From Sinohyriopsis cumingii (lineage: Eukaryota > Mollusca > Bivalvia > Unionida > Unionidae), in the NCBI GenBank assembly GCA_028554795.2, contig CM068828.1, positions 7,271,720-7,335,719 on the forward strand: a stretch of DNA of 64,000 bases, written 5' to 3'. Below are positions 47,517 through 59,492 of this stretch, piece by piece. The notes under the pieces were generated by a model. The model did no database searches. It had not been told where the DNA came from and was given only the letters and a program-made list of their open reading frames with translations. Numbering within the stretch: the stretch's first letter is position 1; each line of letters begins with the position of its first letter. Both the position numbers and the translations under genes were made by a program.

Positions 47517-47616
47517 ATAAGGTCGAGGATTTGATCCGATGGCAGGGGTTGAACCTGCATCCTTTCGGTCGCAGGTCTGAGACGCTAACCACTGAGCCAA
47601 TGTTGCTCCTCTTAAG
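47517..47616 (-). mobile_element. tRNA-like SINE head
   Basis: On the minus strand: CATTGGCTCAGTGGTTAGCG ... GATGCAGGTTCAACCCCTGCC, giving A and B boxes in tRNA spacing. The acceptor stem is not conserved, so it is a SINE head or tRNA relic rather than a gene. Confidence 0.6.
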
Positions 47617-50086
47617 ATTAATATACCCATATGATATTTTCCAGTATCATACGTAACTATATGATACGTTTAATAACACCCAGTAACTCAGCAAATGCCG
47701 GCATGACGACATATGAATTGAAGGTGTAATGACGAATGCAATTTAAAGTCAATTATGTAACCTATTTTTATGCTTTTTATTGAATATCATTTCTGTCATG
47801 TGATACACATAACATAATCTTACATTTAAGTTTATTTAAAATGAAATTTATGAAATTCGTTAAATAGTTTCAATCTTTTGCGACTCTCGTGAAAAGATCC
47901 TTCATTGCTGTTCATGTAATTTTACATGTCATTATATTTCTTTATTGATTTGCACTTTGGTTACAAAAGAGACAACTTTTGCGATTTAAAACTTATTTCA
48001 TCTATACTACACTAGTATAGCTCATGAAATGAAGGCAGTTTACTTGGCCTCTAATTCATCTATAGGGAATGATACCTGCGGGAGACTGCTCTATCTGACC
48101 AGTGTGTAACTATGGAAACGGTAATTTAGTGACCTCTTCTCCAGCCTCGAGCTTTAGGTTAAGACTGAAATTCGCTGTCTTATGTAATGTTCTGTATCTG
48201 TAGTTTAAAGCTGGGAGAATTATACAAAGAGAATAGCAAGTAAACCCTTCTGTAAATGGAGCAAACTCGCACTTTTACACTGTAAAACTAATTTATCTTA
48301 CAATCATTTATGAATAATTAAAAATTACTGAGTAGTAACTAAGAATATATAAATTCTTTAGATGTAGACCCAAATTTCATTTTTTAAATTATCGTATTTT
48401 TTATGTTTACTTTCCAGATACATTTTTTAAAAAATTCTCAAGAAAATATGAAATCTGACAAAAGATAACGAAAGTCTTATTATTTTGATTTTTTGTAAAG
48501 AGCAAAGAAAGAAAACTATTAATGACATAAGCTTTCATCATGACATATACACACTAGCCTCCACAGAAGTACCTTTATGACAGTACGGTTAAAATAGATA
48601 TAAATATGCATATACAGTTGTAAACTTTCCCGATTTATGACTATACATTTATACTGTGATAGGGAATTCTTAGTAAGTAAAATGTGTATTATACAATGAA
48701 TGAATAGGAGGTATTCGATGAATGGACTGCACGCATTTCAGGTGCAGTGGCTACTCAAGATTATTTACTGATGCACAAACTAGTTATAGTTGTCATACTG
48801 GTTGTCATTCCAGGGATACTGACAGTCAGTGATTTCCACCTTGTAAAATCTTTCCTCTAGGGCGGACAATAATAATAGTTTCTGAAGCTGATTTTATTAG
48901 CAATGGTTTGCAAAATAACAACAAATATCCTTGTGTTTTATCAACTCATTATGGTTCCGCTGCTTTGGTAGAACAAAAAGGAATGTTCTTTATTGTTTTA
49001 TGAATTTTATGCCCTGTGACAATGGCCAACATTTTGTAGGTCACGATCACTTTGGCATAAACTTATTTTATGCATGGCAGTTGGAAACTACGAAAATCTT
49101 CTTAGAGGCGAGCTGTATAATCGGCAGTTACATTGTTATTCTGAAAGAGTTCTGATAACTAAATAAATAAGTAAATAAATAAAAACACCATCTTTTATCA
49201 TTAAAAGTTGCCAAGTGTTGTTTATACATTGTACGTGGCGTAATTCGTAAGTTTACTCGGCATATTTTCAACTCGGTAACGCCTGGTAACGGTCATACTT
49301 TTACCTAAATATGTGGGTCCTTTGAGAGCATCGTAAATGTATGGAGGAAAAGAAATAATTGTATTTTATGCTCATCTCAAAAGATTTGTTTGTATTTCTG
49401 CGAAATAGTCATGCCTAACCAGATAATAGCACAGACCCCCCCCCCCCATTGTAACTACAAAGCCTTGAGCAAGTGCGAAGTTACCAGTTAATTTTATTGT
49501 TTGTTTCTATTTTTCAAGTTGTCTTCGTGTGTGCGCGCGTAAATTGAAAGCTTGTTATTACCAGTCAATATCGTCAATCATATTTGCTCCATTATTCCAT
49601 GCAGATAAGAAAGGAACTAATTTTGTGTTGAATTTGTGCCCCCCCCCCCCATCCCACCCCGCCCCGGCACGGTACAATAAACAAACACTTGATTGAAAAT
49701 AAAATAAAAGAAACTAACCTTGCATTGTTATAATGTATTCCTTCTTTTTTCATCATGCGAAATTTACAGAACAAAATATATCAACGAACTCCGTAAATGT
49801 AGCGGATGCCGGCATGCGTATGCATCCTTACTGTGTGTGTATCGCTAATGTCAGATAAAAAAAAATATCGCAAAAGAGACGAAAATATCACCAGATTGCT
49901 TGAAGGCGCCTGCCATTCACGCATGATAAGTTTCAAGGTGCAAACGGACCAAGATTATATTGTATCCAGGTTAACTATACGACGATATCTCGCAAATAAA
50001 AAAAAAAATCATTATTTTAAAGAACATACAATGTGAGTGCAAATGATAATCTTTCGCAGGTATGAGTTACGAAAGTATCATGGGGG
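47617..50086. other. AT-rich stretch without recognised genes
   Basis: C-runs near 49437-49447 and 49640-49650; short chance frames. Nothing else recognised. Confidence 0.5.
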
Positions 50087-50790
50087 GGGGGGGGCACCAG
50101 ACAGATGACCCCCACCACATAAAAAATAAAGTGTTTTCATGTACTCTTGTATACCCCAAGATGTGTGTGCTTGTTTAAAGTTTAAAAAAGGAATTTTGAT
50201 CAAACTTTTAGTTTATAATTAGTCCTAGTGTTTTCTAAAGGGTAGTAGTCTGAAACATGGGTCTTATTCCCATTTTCAGATTTCATATCCTTGATTTTTA
50301 GTGATCTTTGTCAAGAATTTTCTATGTTCCGTGTATGCTATGTGTATCAATGCTATGGTGTGTGTATGCTATGTAGTCTGTGTGTAGGGACAGCAATACT
50401 ATGTCAAATTTGTCTCTGTTGTCTTAATATATATTTTTCTATGGACTTTTCAAATTTATTTGTTTGTCCTGGTATAAATTTAGTTGCTTTTGAATTAATT
50501 TGCAATTTAGAATTCCGGCGAGATGAACGGTATACTACCATTTGAAATTAAAATAAAACCTTTTGTTTTATGTGATTGACTATGGTGTGGTGTTTCTCAC
50601 ATTAAAGTCTATTTTCAAAATGAGGTAGGCTGTATTCGAGTCAGGGTCCGCACTTTCTTTCTTTATTTATTTGTGTTTCTCCCGATTCGAGTTAGGCCTC
50701 CTCTCTAGTATTTAATTTATAATGTAAAAGAAGTAAATATCCAACCCAAAACCCCTTAGGAAGCTTTATACATTTACTGGTTTGGTTTTA
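50087..50790 (-). mobile_element. L1/Tx1-like LINE 3' UTR fragment, minus orientation
   Basis: Begins with a G-run and GCACCAGACAGATGACCCCC, matching 37.44 kb and, in reverse, 52.56 kb. Further shared words include TCTAAAGGG and TGTGTATGCTATGT. It represents the 3' terminus of the same LINE family as 37430-42067. Confidence 0.75.
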
Positions 50791-50792
50791 GC

Positions 50793-52562
50793 ATGAAAAA
50801 CATAAGTGACATCTACAAAAATAATAAACTGGTAAAAAGACTAGAAACAACAAGGACCTTTAGAAGTATAAAGGAACTTTTATGTAAATATAGGGAAAAT
50901 GAGGAACTTTGGGGAATTGAAACTAAGGAAACATATAATTGGATAAGGGAAAATTTAACCTCTAAAATTAAAAATAAAGTAGAGGAGGAAATATCTCGGT
51001 TAATTGGGACAGACCTTAGAGGTACTGGACCAACATCGGCTCTCCAAAAATACAAAGCTTGATATTCAAATATCTACACGACATATGCATACATGTAAAT
51101 AATCTCATGTGCAAATGTGCGAACTTCACAAAATATCATGCGATGGCACAGTGCGAGTTTAGGAAACAAGACAGGATACAATTAATTATGGAGATATCCA
51201 AGAAATAAAAATACAGAAGAAACCAAGTTTTATATCAAGACGGCAACTTTAACAAAACTTTAATAGGAAAAATAACAGATAACATAACTAAAACCATGAT
51301 GGCGTGTGACCAAGTCATAAACATAAAAAAAATGAATAGGCAAATTTTTTTGTAATCCTTTCAAATTAATTAGAAAAAAGAACTTCTAGGAAGATTTGTG
51401 AATGGGAGGGACGGGGCTGCAAAGGGTGAAAAGAAGGGGAGGGAGATGGGGCAATGGATAATCTCCCCTTAAAGGGGACCATCACAAAGTGAACCCTTGC
51501 CCTCATACCCCCACCCCGGATTGGAATCTGCTGTAGCCGCCACCCTTTTAGATTCTTATAAATTTTCCTAAACAGCTTCAGTTTCTTTTTATTATCCATT
51601 ACAATTAAAATTAAATAATTACATAGACTTTAATTATATTACGTAAACTATCACAAATCCTAATTATCGGGACAGAGAAACTATATGGGAAAAGAACGAG
51701 ATAATGACGTCATGGGGCTATGAAAGAGTCGGGAAAAACACCTCATATAGGAAACTTTACATACATACACGAAAACAAAGGATCTAATAAGTCTCTCTTC
51801 TAATTCTATTTGCTCAAAATGTGCAGCTGTCGCACTGCACGGTAAATCCCCACTGTGTGTGTGTATGTGTGTGTGTGTGTGTGTGTGGGAAGAACAACCA
51901 TTTTTAGAGATTTTGGCAGAAATCCAATAAATAATTTGAGACGGCCTAACTCTAGGTGGGAGAAATACAAGCAAATAAAAAGTGTATGGACTCCAACTCG
52001 AGTACAGCGGATTTCAATTTACAAATCCAATATGTGAATAATGACACAATATATTTGCACACAGAACACATTAAGTTTTTTTTTTCTTAATTAAATTATA
52101 ATACACCGTTACTTAGCCAAAATTCAAAAATATATTAAATAAATAAAAATAAACCTTTTCTTGATCCGATTATAAGGTCCTAAGATTACTGGGGAGATTT
52201 GGGAAAAAATAAAGGCTATCCCAACATGGAAGCAAAATATAGCATACACAAACTATAGCATATATATATATAGCACACACGGAATATAGGCGACCTCTAG
52301 CCAAGGTCAACCAAGAGTATAGGGAAGGGATTTCAAGTCAGGTGATGGAAAGATGGAAACCTATTCGGAAAAACAACCCTATAGATAAAACTAGGTTTTA
52401 AAAGAAATACCCCGTTAAAAAGGAGAATTAAATTTTTTTGACCTAAATTCTTTTGCATAATATAAAACATACAACACATGGGGGGGGGGATAAATACACA
52501 TAAAACACTATAATTTTTTGGAAAAGTGGGGTGGGGGGTCTGTCTGGTGCCGGCCCCCCCCC
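50793..52562 (+). pseudogene. L1/Tx1-like LINE C-terminus plus 3' UTR, plus orientation
   Basis: 50793-51062 is an open frame (SIKELLCKYRENEELWGIET, TYNWIRENLTSKI) continuing in broken frames with KYLHDICIHVNNL and CKCANFTKYHAMAQC. This is the counterpart of the finger in the minus-strand LINE at 39085-38717. Its 3' UTR runs to GTCTGTCTGGTGCCGG and a C-run at 52562. Together with 50087-50790 it forms a head-to-head pair whose outer ends are both 3' termini. Confidence 0.75.
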
Positions 52563-55439
52563 CCAGTACTTCGTCTTGTGGGGATAAATGTACGTCATTT
52601 CCTGCTGGCGTCCTCTATAGGTGGAAAATCGTATCTAAGTAACAGTGATGTATACTTTTATTTCGAGAAATTAAATTATTTTTTCTGTACACTTTATAGG
52701 TTTTTTTTGGTTCTTTTTGTTCAAGTATAACTACTTTTAATCATGTTATGCAAATCTGATGTATAAAGAAAAATGTTGGTGCATGGCCGGTAACTTTTAT
52801 ACGTCATGGCAACGGAAAATAAATTCCGCGCATGCGCATTTTGTGTGGGAGCACCAAAAAAACCCCACACAAAAACAAGCAATTTACTAAAACAAGCCAT
52901 TACGTGAGAACTTGGCCTGAAAAGAGCAAATATAGGTACTATAAAATATTGCTAGTCTCGGATTTGACAAGCCTTAGTTTTTTATGCTGATGAAACATTT
53001 TTCAGTAGAATTTTTTTTCCTACAGTTTAAATGCCTAATTTTACTGTTTATAATCATACATGTTCAAATGTACTGGTCACATATAACAATATCGTCGAAA
53101 TATTAACTGATACCATGCTGGATTTATATAGAATGTCTAAATAATCATAAAACTAAAGGTGTAATTGATTATAACCAATATATATTTTTTGCAATAACAA
53201 GATAATGAGATCCGAACATTGACCAAACAGTACTTAGAGAAATTCAATATCGATTAGTTCATCCTCAACCTCCAACTGATATACTTTATTGCAAGGGGTA
53301 AATGGTACCGTATTGAAAGACGTGTTAGGATAAAAGATACCGTTGTTAAAGAATATCCTGACCGACTGAGATCTTAACATCGTACATCATAGCTGCAAAC
53401 AGTGCAAGCCAATATACACATTTGCATTATGCTCACGCAAGAAATATTGTATCAACCAAATGGGTTTCTTGACCGAGCGATGTCAAGCCCTTGCGCGAAT
53501 CCCGCTACGAGTCATAGGTTTCCCCGATTCAAAGGAATCCTGTACAACTACTTCTGCAAACTGGAAAGTCCAACGCGTCCAATCTATCAGTAATGTTACT
53601 CTAATTAATACATGACCACAAATCCCAACTTCCCAATTGTATGTCAATGTCACAACTGCAAAGCTTCTCTTCGTTAACTTTCCGTAACTTACCGCCAGTA
53701 TTTCACGCCGTGAAACTATACAACTCAACAACCTAATACAGGGAACCGTTTTTACTACGCCACCTTAGGCCTTTTAAATCATGATTTTTAGCTTCATTTC
53801 GCCTGTAACTTTGTAACATATTTACCACCACAGCAACAATAAATGGCGCCCGCCGACGGCGGAACAGTCCTTTTCTGTTGATTCCATTGTATAATTTACC
53901 AATCTCCAGTCATAAATACTGCACCTGGAGTCACACGATCAATTCACGCAATTAGATTTGAATAGGGACTACTGAGTGACAGGGATACTCATGCGGCTCT
54001 TACCTGAATTCACCAAAAGTAAACCATGTCATCTTGAAACTCACTTACACTTCACTCCGTAACGTTTGCCCCTAGTAATTGGCTAATTATTTTGGTCTAA
54101 AGACTATAATCCCAGCACCGACTTCCCATATTCAAGCAAGTATATAAGGAATCCTTAAAATGGAGAGCGGTAAACAAATGCGCATACTCCAAAATATATT
54201 ACAATATTGCTTATAAAATGTATTGTCTTTGGTCAACAAAAGTTGATTTAGAGAGGATAAGAAAAGAAGTTTTGTTAAACGATGATGGAATTAAATAAAC
54301 ACTGGGGACAATATCGTACGTTGCACATAAATCGCAGAGATTAATTGAGATTTTGCTTAACGGTCAATCAGTCCGCACTCGAAGTAGGGAAATAAGCGAA
54401 TAGTGCAAAAGCCGACCATTGTCTGATAATCGACGTACATCTGCCACAGCCATATATTGTAAAAATCCCATTACTACAGGTAAAAAAGAATTAACTACAA
54501 CTGCTTCTTTGGGGCGTCATGTGTGACCAGTGTATATTAGTACTGTGTTAGAAAAATATTGCGACAAACCAAAGTAAAGAAAACAGTCACTTTTATCAAT
54601 CAGTCCATATCGTTTTACAAATTATACTGAATAACTGACTTCAGTAGAACTCAGAAGAATGTATTCCTGTAAGCACATCACGATTGCGGTGTTTGTACAT
54701 TTATATAAAGTGGGATCATTTTACAAGCAAAGTATACATTTAAAAATTAACACTACAAATGAGACAACGCTTAAGTACATACGGATTATAATCGTGAGAT
54801 GGCAAAGAATGGTTCATATGTTGAGAGGTAACCAATACACCAACAAAATAAGAGTTTGTAAGAACATCTTATTTCCTTCTTAGATATACTTAGCCATAAT
54901 GCAAATTGTTTCCTAATATGAAACATGTAAACATATTCCGACCATGCTGGAAACAAAAATAGTAAATTTAATTTAGTTCAGCGTAAACTGTAAGTTAGTT
55001 CTTTCCTTTTGGCATGGTGTCTGAATAAAAAAGTATATTTCTCAAATTTGCTAACCACTACACTGTCATTATGTAATTAGATACCTAATTGATGTACCAT
55101 GGTTGTATACATATATCTATAAATATATATAGTTTTGTGGACATGTACGGTTGAATAATACCATCCCGTGTTTGTGTAGGGAAATGTGTACATCACAATC
55201 GCACTCGTAAATTTGAATCAATACCATCTCATGAATGGTTAGGGGCCGTCCATTTAGTATGTACGCATAGAGGGGGGGGGGGGGTAACCCAAATGCATAG
55301 GCTTGAGCATGGAGGTATACTGATAATATATGTACGCATTTAAGGGGGGGGGGGGGCGCTGAAACCTCGAAAATAAGTTGTATAATACGTAACCTGTTCG
55401 ACTTGGTTCAGTAGGCTTTTGCATTTTAGCGGACATAAG
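52563..55439. other. AT-rich stretch without recognised genes
   Basis: Chance frames only, including overlapping ones at 53.4-53.7 kb on both strands. G-runs lie near 55262-55274 and 55346-55357. Nothing recognised. Confidence 0.5.
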
Positions 55440-55650
55440 ACAAACTTGTCCCACCCAGTCACACTATCCTGACACCAGGCCGACTAATCCGAACACTAAC
55501 CTCTTAATGATCGGCACCAAAAGAGGCAGCTGCTAGTACCATTTTTATGTCTTTAGTATGATTCGGCCGGGGTTTGAATACGCGACCCCTCGCATCCGAG
55601 GCGGACGCTCTATAGACACATTGCACCATCGGAAAAGTCGCTTAGTAAAG
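55440..55650 (-). mobile_element. tRNA-derived SINE, fourth copy, 3'-truncated
   Basis: Matches the head and first body part of the SINE at 42.9-43.08 kb (CCCACCCAGTCACACTATCC; GAGGCGGACGCTCTATAGAC). The tail half is missing, and the left edge coincides with the edge of the segmental duplication. Confidence 0.8.
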
Positions 55651-57470
55651 AATGTACGATACTGGTTCCTGTTTTTCATGACAACTCGACCTGGAGACCT
55701 ACCTGATGGAAAATGAAGGCGCATTATAAGGTTATAATATACGAGTCCATAAATACATAAATATTTTTAAATTATAATTTTCGAGCAATTAGTGTCTCTT
55801 AGCATTTAACAAAGTCTGCTTGCAGTAGCGTACTAAGGGGAGGGGGGTTACAACATACTTCGATGCTAATACTACTGATTTCAAGCATAAAATTAAAGCT
55901 AAACAACAGCATATAACATGTTTACATATATTATTAAGTACGTCTTCATTTGTCTTTCCGTGCGCCAAATACCTTCCAACACAAAGATTTTCCATATAGG
56001 TAAATTAGTTGTACCAATCTTAAACAACCATATATTTCGACATATATAATATCAATGTATAGGTTCCTCATCAGTTTAAATCGATCTGTGCCAAAAAAAG
56101 TCGAGAAAATTAATAATAAAAAAGTTGGTATTTATGACTCATTATTGCTTGCGACTTTACCGATCTTCATATCCTTGATATGTGCATCTACCCTTCCCGT
56201 TTTGCGATAGTAGCACATACTTGGATGCTAATACTATAGATTTGAAGCATATAATTTAAGATGTACAACATTAAATAATATGTGTATGTATCTTATTAAG
56301 TACGGTTTCATATGTCTGTTTGTGCACCCGATGCCTTCCTATCCGAACGGTTTCCATATAGGTGAATAATTTATACCAATAGTAAACAAATACAGCTTTT
56401 GACAAATTTCATATTAATATATAGGTTCTCATCTGCCTAAATCGATTTGTGCCAATAGACGTGTGTGAAAATACAAAATAAAAAAGTTCCACTTTTTACG
56501 GAATATCGGGTGCGACTTTACCGATCTTCATATGCTTGCTACTTTAATACACCCTTCCCGTTTTGTGATTGTAGCACATACTTCGATGCTAATATTAGAG
56601 ATCTGAAGTATAGAATTAAAACTATACAATATTATAAAATGTGTGTATATATCTTAATAAGCACGTCTTTATTTGTCTGTCCGTGCGCCTAGATCCGACC
56701 TATGCGAAAGTTTTTCATATGGGCGAATAAGTCATAACAATCGCAAAAACAACGGTTTTGACACATTTGATATCAGATGACAAATTTGATTTTAATTGAT
56801 ATGTTTCTAATCATACTAAATCGATCTGTGCCAATAGACATGTGTGAAAATGCAAAATAGAAGGTTTTGTTCTTTTTACTGAATATCGGGTGCGACTTTA
56901 CCGATCTGCATATCCTTGCTACGTGAATCTACCATTGCCGTTTTGCGATCGTACTACATATTTCGATGCTATTGCTATATATCTAAAGCATATAATTAAA
57001 GCCGTACAACTGTAAATAGTATGTGTATGTATCTTATTAAGTATATCTTCCTTTGTCTGTCATTTCGCCTAATGTCTTCCTATACGATCGTTTTCCATAC
57101 AGGTGAATAACTCATAACAATAGTAAATAAACCCCGATTTTGACAAATTTGATATAAATTGATAGGTTTCGCATCAGTCTAAATCGATCTGTGATAGTAG
57201 AAATGTAAGAAAATGCAATATGAAAGTTTTGGTATATTTGACTCTGTATCGCTTGTGAATTTAACAATCTTCATAACCTTGATACGTGCATCTTCCATTG
57301 CCGTTTGTCTCGGTATCACACACTTCAATGTTTATAGTATAAATCTGAAGCATACAAGGAGAGCTATACAACAGTATATAATATGTGTATGAATCTTATT
57401 AAATACATCTTGATGTGTCTGTATGTCCGCCCAATGTCTTCCACAGCGAGCGTTTTCCATATTGTGTATT
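55450..57470. repeat. Segmental duplicate of 42.9-45.2 kb with ~360-bp satellite array B
   Basis: From the SINE head through AACTCGACCTGGAGACC and GATGGAAAATGAAGGCGC to the satellite, order and spacing match 42905-45240 in the same orientation. The satellite marker occurs near 55940, 56304, 56664, 57042 and 57405 (~360-bp spacing), giving about five units. The copies have diverged by point changes and small indels, so the duplication is not recent. Confidence 0.88.
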
Positions 57471-58796
57471 GTTCCACTTCCTATTTTTACACTACCTAAT
57501 TTTGACCTAGTTTAATAAACACCCATTTCTACAGAGGACACATCTGTCGCAGCCTCGACATTTTTTTACACTTATCAGCATTGAGTCACTCGGACAAAAA
57601 GATTTGTCAAAAGTCATATCATTATTATTAATGAAGTGAAACAAGGACACATACGATGAAAAAAATAATACATTTCTCCAATTCACTTTTTTCCAACCAG
57701 GAAGTCCTCTTAAAATCTTTACCAACTATTCTGACAAGGCAAATACAATTCGTTCCATACCAATCATCCAGTCTGCTACTCAACATGTGTTAGCTATGTG
57801 ACTCACAGCTGATAACTGCATCTCCATCACCTTTTTAGAATTGTGTTTTGTGTTTTACGTGAATATGTCATTACTGATTTTCTGAGGTGGTTCTTGGGTA
57901 TTTTACTTTGGAGTAATGAATATGAAACACACGTTTATGGTATATTTCATAAATAAATCAGCATCCTCTACATTACTGCTAATTTAAATAAAATTACGTG
58001 TATTACTATTAGGATGTTTCTCTCAAAAATAGGCAATTTTACTTTAATAGTAAATTTTCAAACGTCCATTAAACTAATCTTGATATTTAACTTATTTTGA
58101 CAAATTAATTCTTTCTAAATGTCTTCTGTCTCCTATTATTTGCACTATTAGAGAAATAAGTTATGAAGTATGCAAAACAGTTTTGTACCTTAAACAGTAC
58201 ATGTACATTAAAGAATTGGGGTTCTGCATATTCACAATGCCATTTAATTATTGCAAGGATGTTGTACACTAAATCCAGTATTCTTTTATTATAAGTAAAC
58301 AATTGTATTATTATACCATCATGATTTTCCCCCAATTTTATTCTTTCAGCTTTTCCAACAAAATATCTGTTCCAAAACAAATTTTTTGATAAATATAGGA
58401 ACAAATTCTGAGTAAACACCATTTTTCTTTTGTTGTCGTTGTTAATGGTAGACTGAGAGAAGAAAATGCAGCAGCATATAATATGAACTTAAGTGAAGTT
58501 ATGAACTTACTAAGCCTGGATTTAAATAAATGGTATCACTTGTATTTCTAATGACAGCCACAATCCTCTTAGTTTGGGCTCAAGACCAGCAATAGTGAAT
58601 AGAGGTATTTCGAAAGACATATAACAGCTCACTCATTATAATGTTACTAATTAGCATTATTGAAAACTTCTTAGATATCAAAATAAATAGTATATATGTA
58701 TGGTGCTTGTTGGCGACATTGGCAGATTATTCACTCCACATCCTGGTTCCCGGGCAGTTTTGATCTCTCACAATAATAATCACGGGCATAGTGGCT
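57471..58796. other. AT-rich stretch, one unexplained 105-codon frame
   Basis: A minus-strand frame at 58422-58105 is open for 105 codons (NLFLYLSKNLFWNRYFVGK...). It has no recognised motif and an AT-driven composition, so it is not called a gene. Nothing else recognised. Confidence 0.4.
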
Positions 58797-58898
58797 CGTT
58801 ACAAAGAAAATCAACAGATTTGGGTTCTAACCTGTAACACTATTAACATATTATATTGTTACAGGTTAGAACCCCATTCCTTGATTTTCTTTGTAACG
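58797..58898. repeat. Long hairpin, 42-43-bp arms
   Basis: CGTTACAAAGAAAATCAACAG ... GGTTCTAACCTGTAACA (58797-58839) faces TGTTACAGGTTAGAACC ... TTGATTTTCTTTGTAACG (58857-58898), with about five mismatches and a 17-bp loop. GGGCAG words flank both sides. It lies downstream of the ZNFX1-like gene's 3' end. Confidence 0.8.
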
Positions 58899-59117
58899 AC
58901 CCCCTGTCATCATGGGCAGTAAATTTGAAACATACTACTTCCGGGTCAATCTATTTTTAAGGTGCAATATATACTAGTACATAATGGGAGGTAACTCAAG
59001 TTGTGCTATTCAATTCAATTCATTAATGAAAAAATGGAAATAAATAGGTAAAAAGGCAATTATTTATTTTGCAGATGAATATTTATCGAATATTTAACAT
59101 TCAGCAGCATAAATATG

Positions 59118-59127
59118 CATTTATTTT
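59118..59127 (-). terminator. Poly(A) signals of the ZNFX1-like gene
   Basis: Minus-strand AATAAAATAAA about 160 bp after the stop at 59287. The intervening sequence is taken as the 3' UTR. Confidence 0.5.
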
Positions 59128-59167
59128 ATTGATATTTGTGGCAAGAGTGCAGAAAAGGACGACGTGC

Positions 59168-59197
59168 TTCGTGGGCAGATGGAAATCTGCCCACGAA
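59168..59197 (-). repeat. Perfect 13-bp hairpin in the presumed 3' UTR
   Basis: TTCGTGGGCAGAT - GGAA - ATCTGCCCACGAA is an exact inverted repeat with a 4-base loop. A further TCTGCCCACGAAACCG follows at 59204-59219. The word belongs to the same family as the tandem repeat at 8980-9100. Confidence 0.75.
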
Positions 59198-59286
59198 CTT
59201 TTATCTGCCCACGAAACCGTCTGAGGACGACAAAACTGCCCACGACCCACCTTAAATAATAGTGTATATATATATATATTATTCAT

Positions 59287-59492
59287 CTAGTCTCCCAAAT
59301 CCAGATGAGCTAGATCCAAAATATTCAAGTTCGCTGCTTCATCATAAGCTGACACGGTAGCCCCGTCCATTTCTGTAGCAACAGCGTTGTCATTTCTAAG
59401 CATATGCCCCTGTCCACCTATTAGAGATCCGCATTCCGGGCATTTGCCTTCTTCCGTTGCTCCACCGCAATCGCCAATAGCATAAACATGAC
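59287..59492 (-). CDS. ZNFX1-like: ZNFX1-like gene, last exon (second half of RZ zinc finger)
   Basis: The exon starts after TTTATAAATATCATAG at 59493 and ends with TAG at 59287-59289. It encodes HVYAIGDCGGATEEGKCPEC and GSLIGGQGHML, the second half of an RZ-type zinc finger (C ... C-x2-C plus IGG). An acidic tail ending LDLGD follows. The exon opens in phase 1, matching the end of the previous exon at 61012, so together they complete the N-G-H junction of the RZ domain. The end of the protein agrees with ZNFX1 family members, which finish with this domain. Confidence 0.9.

Noticed and set aside
50793-51062. Stand-alone host gene
   Set aside because: The frame continues, broken, into a LINE C-terminal finger matching the element at 39 kb, so it is LINE-derived.
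53402-53731. Overlapping 63- and 82-codon frames on opposite strands
   Set aside because: No motif, splice support or repeat similarity; probably chance.
58105-58422. 105-codon minus-strand frame
   Set aside because: AT-driven composition (Phe/Asn/Ile/Lys/Tyr-rich), no recognised domain, no splice or promoter support; left as unexplained.
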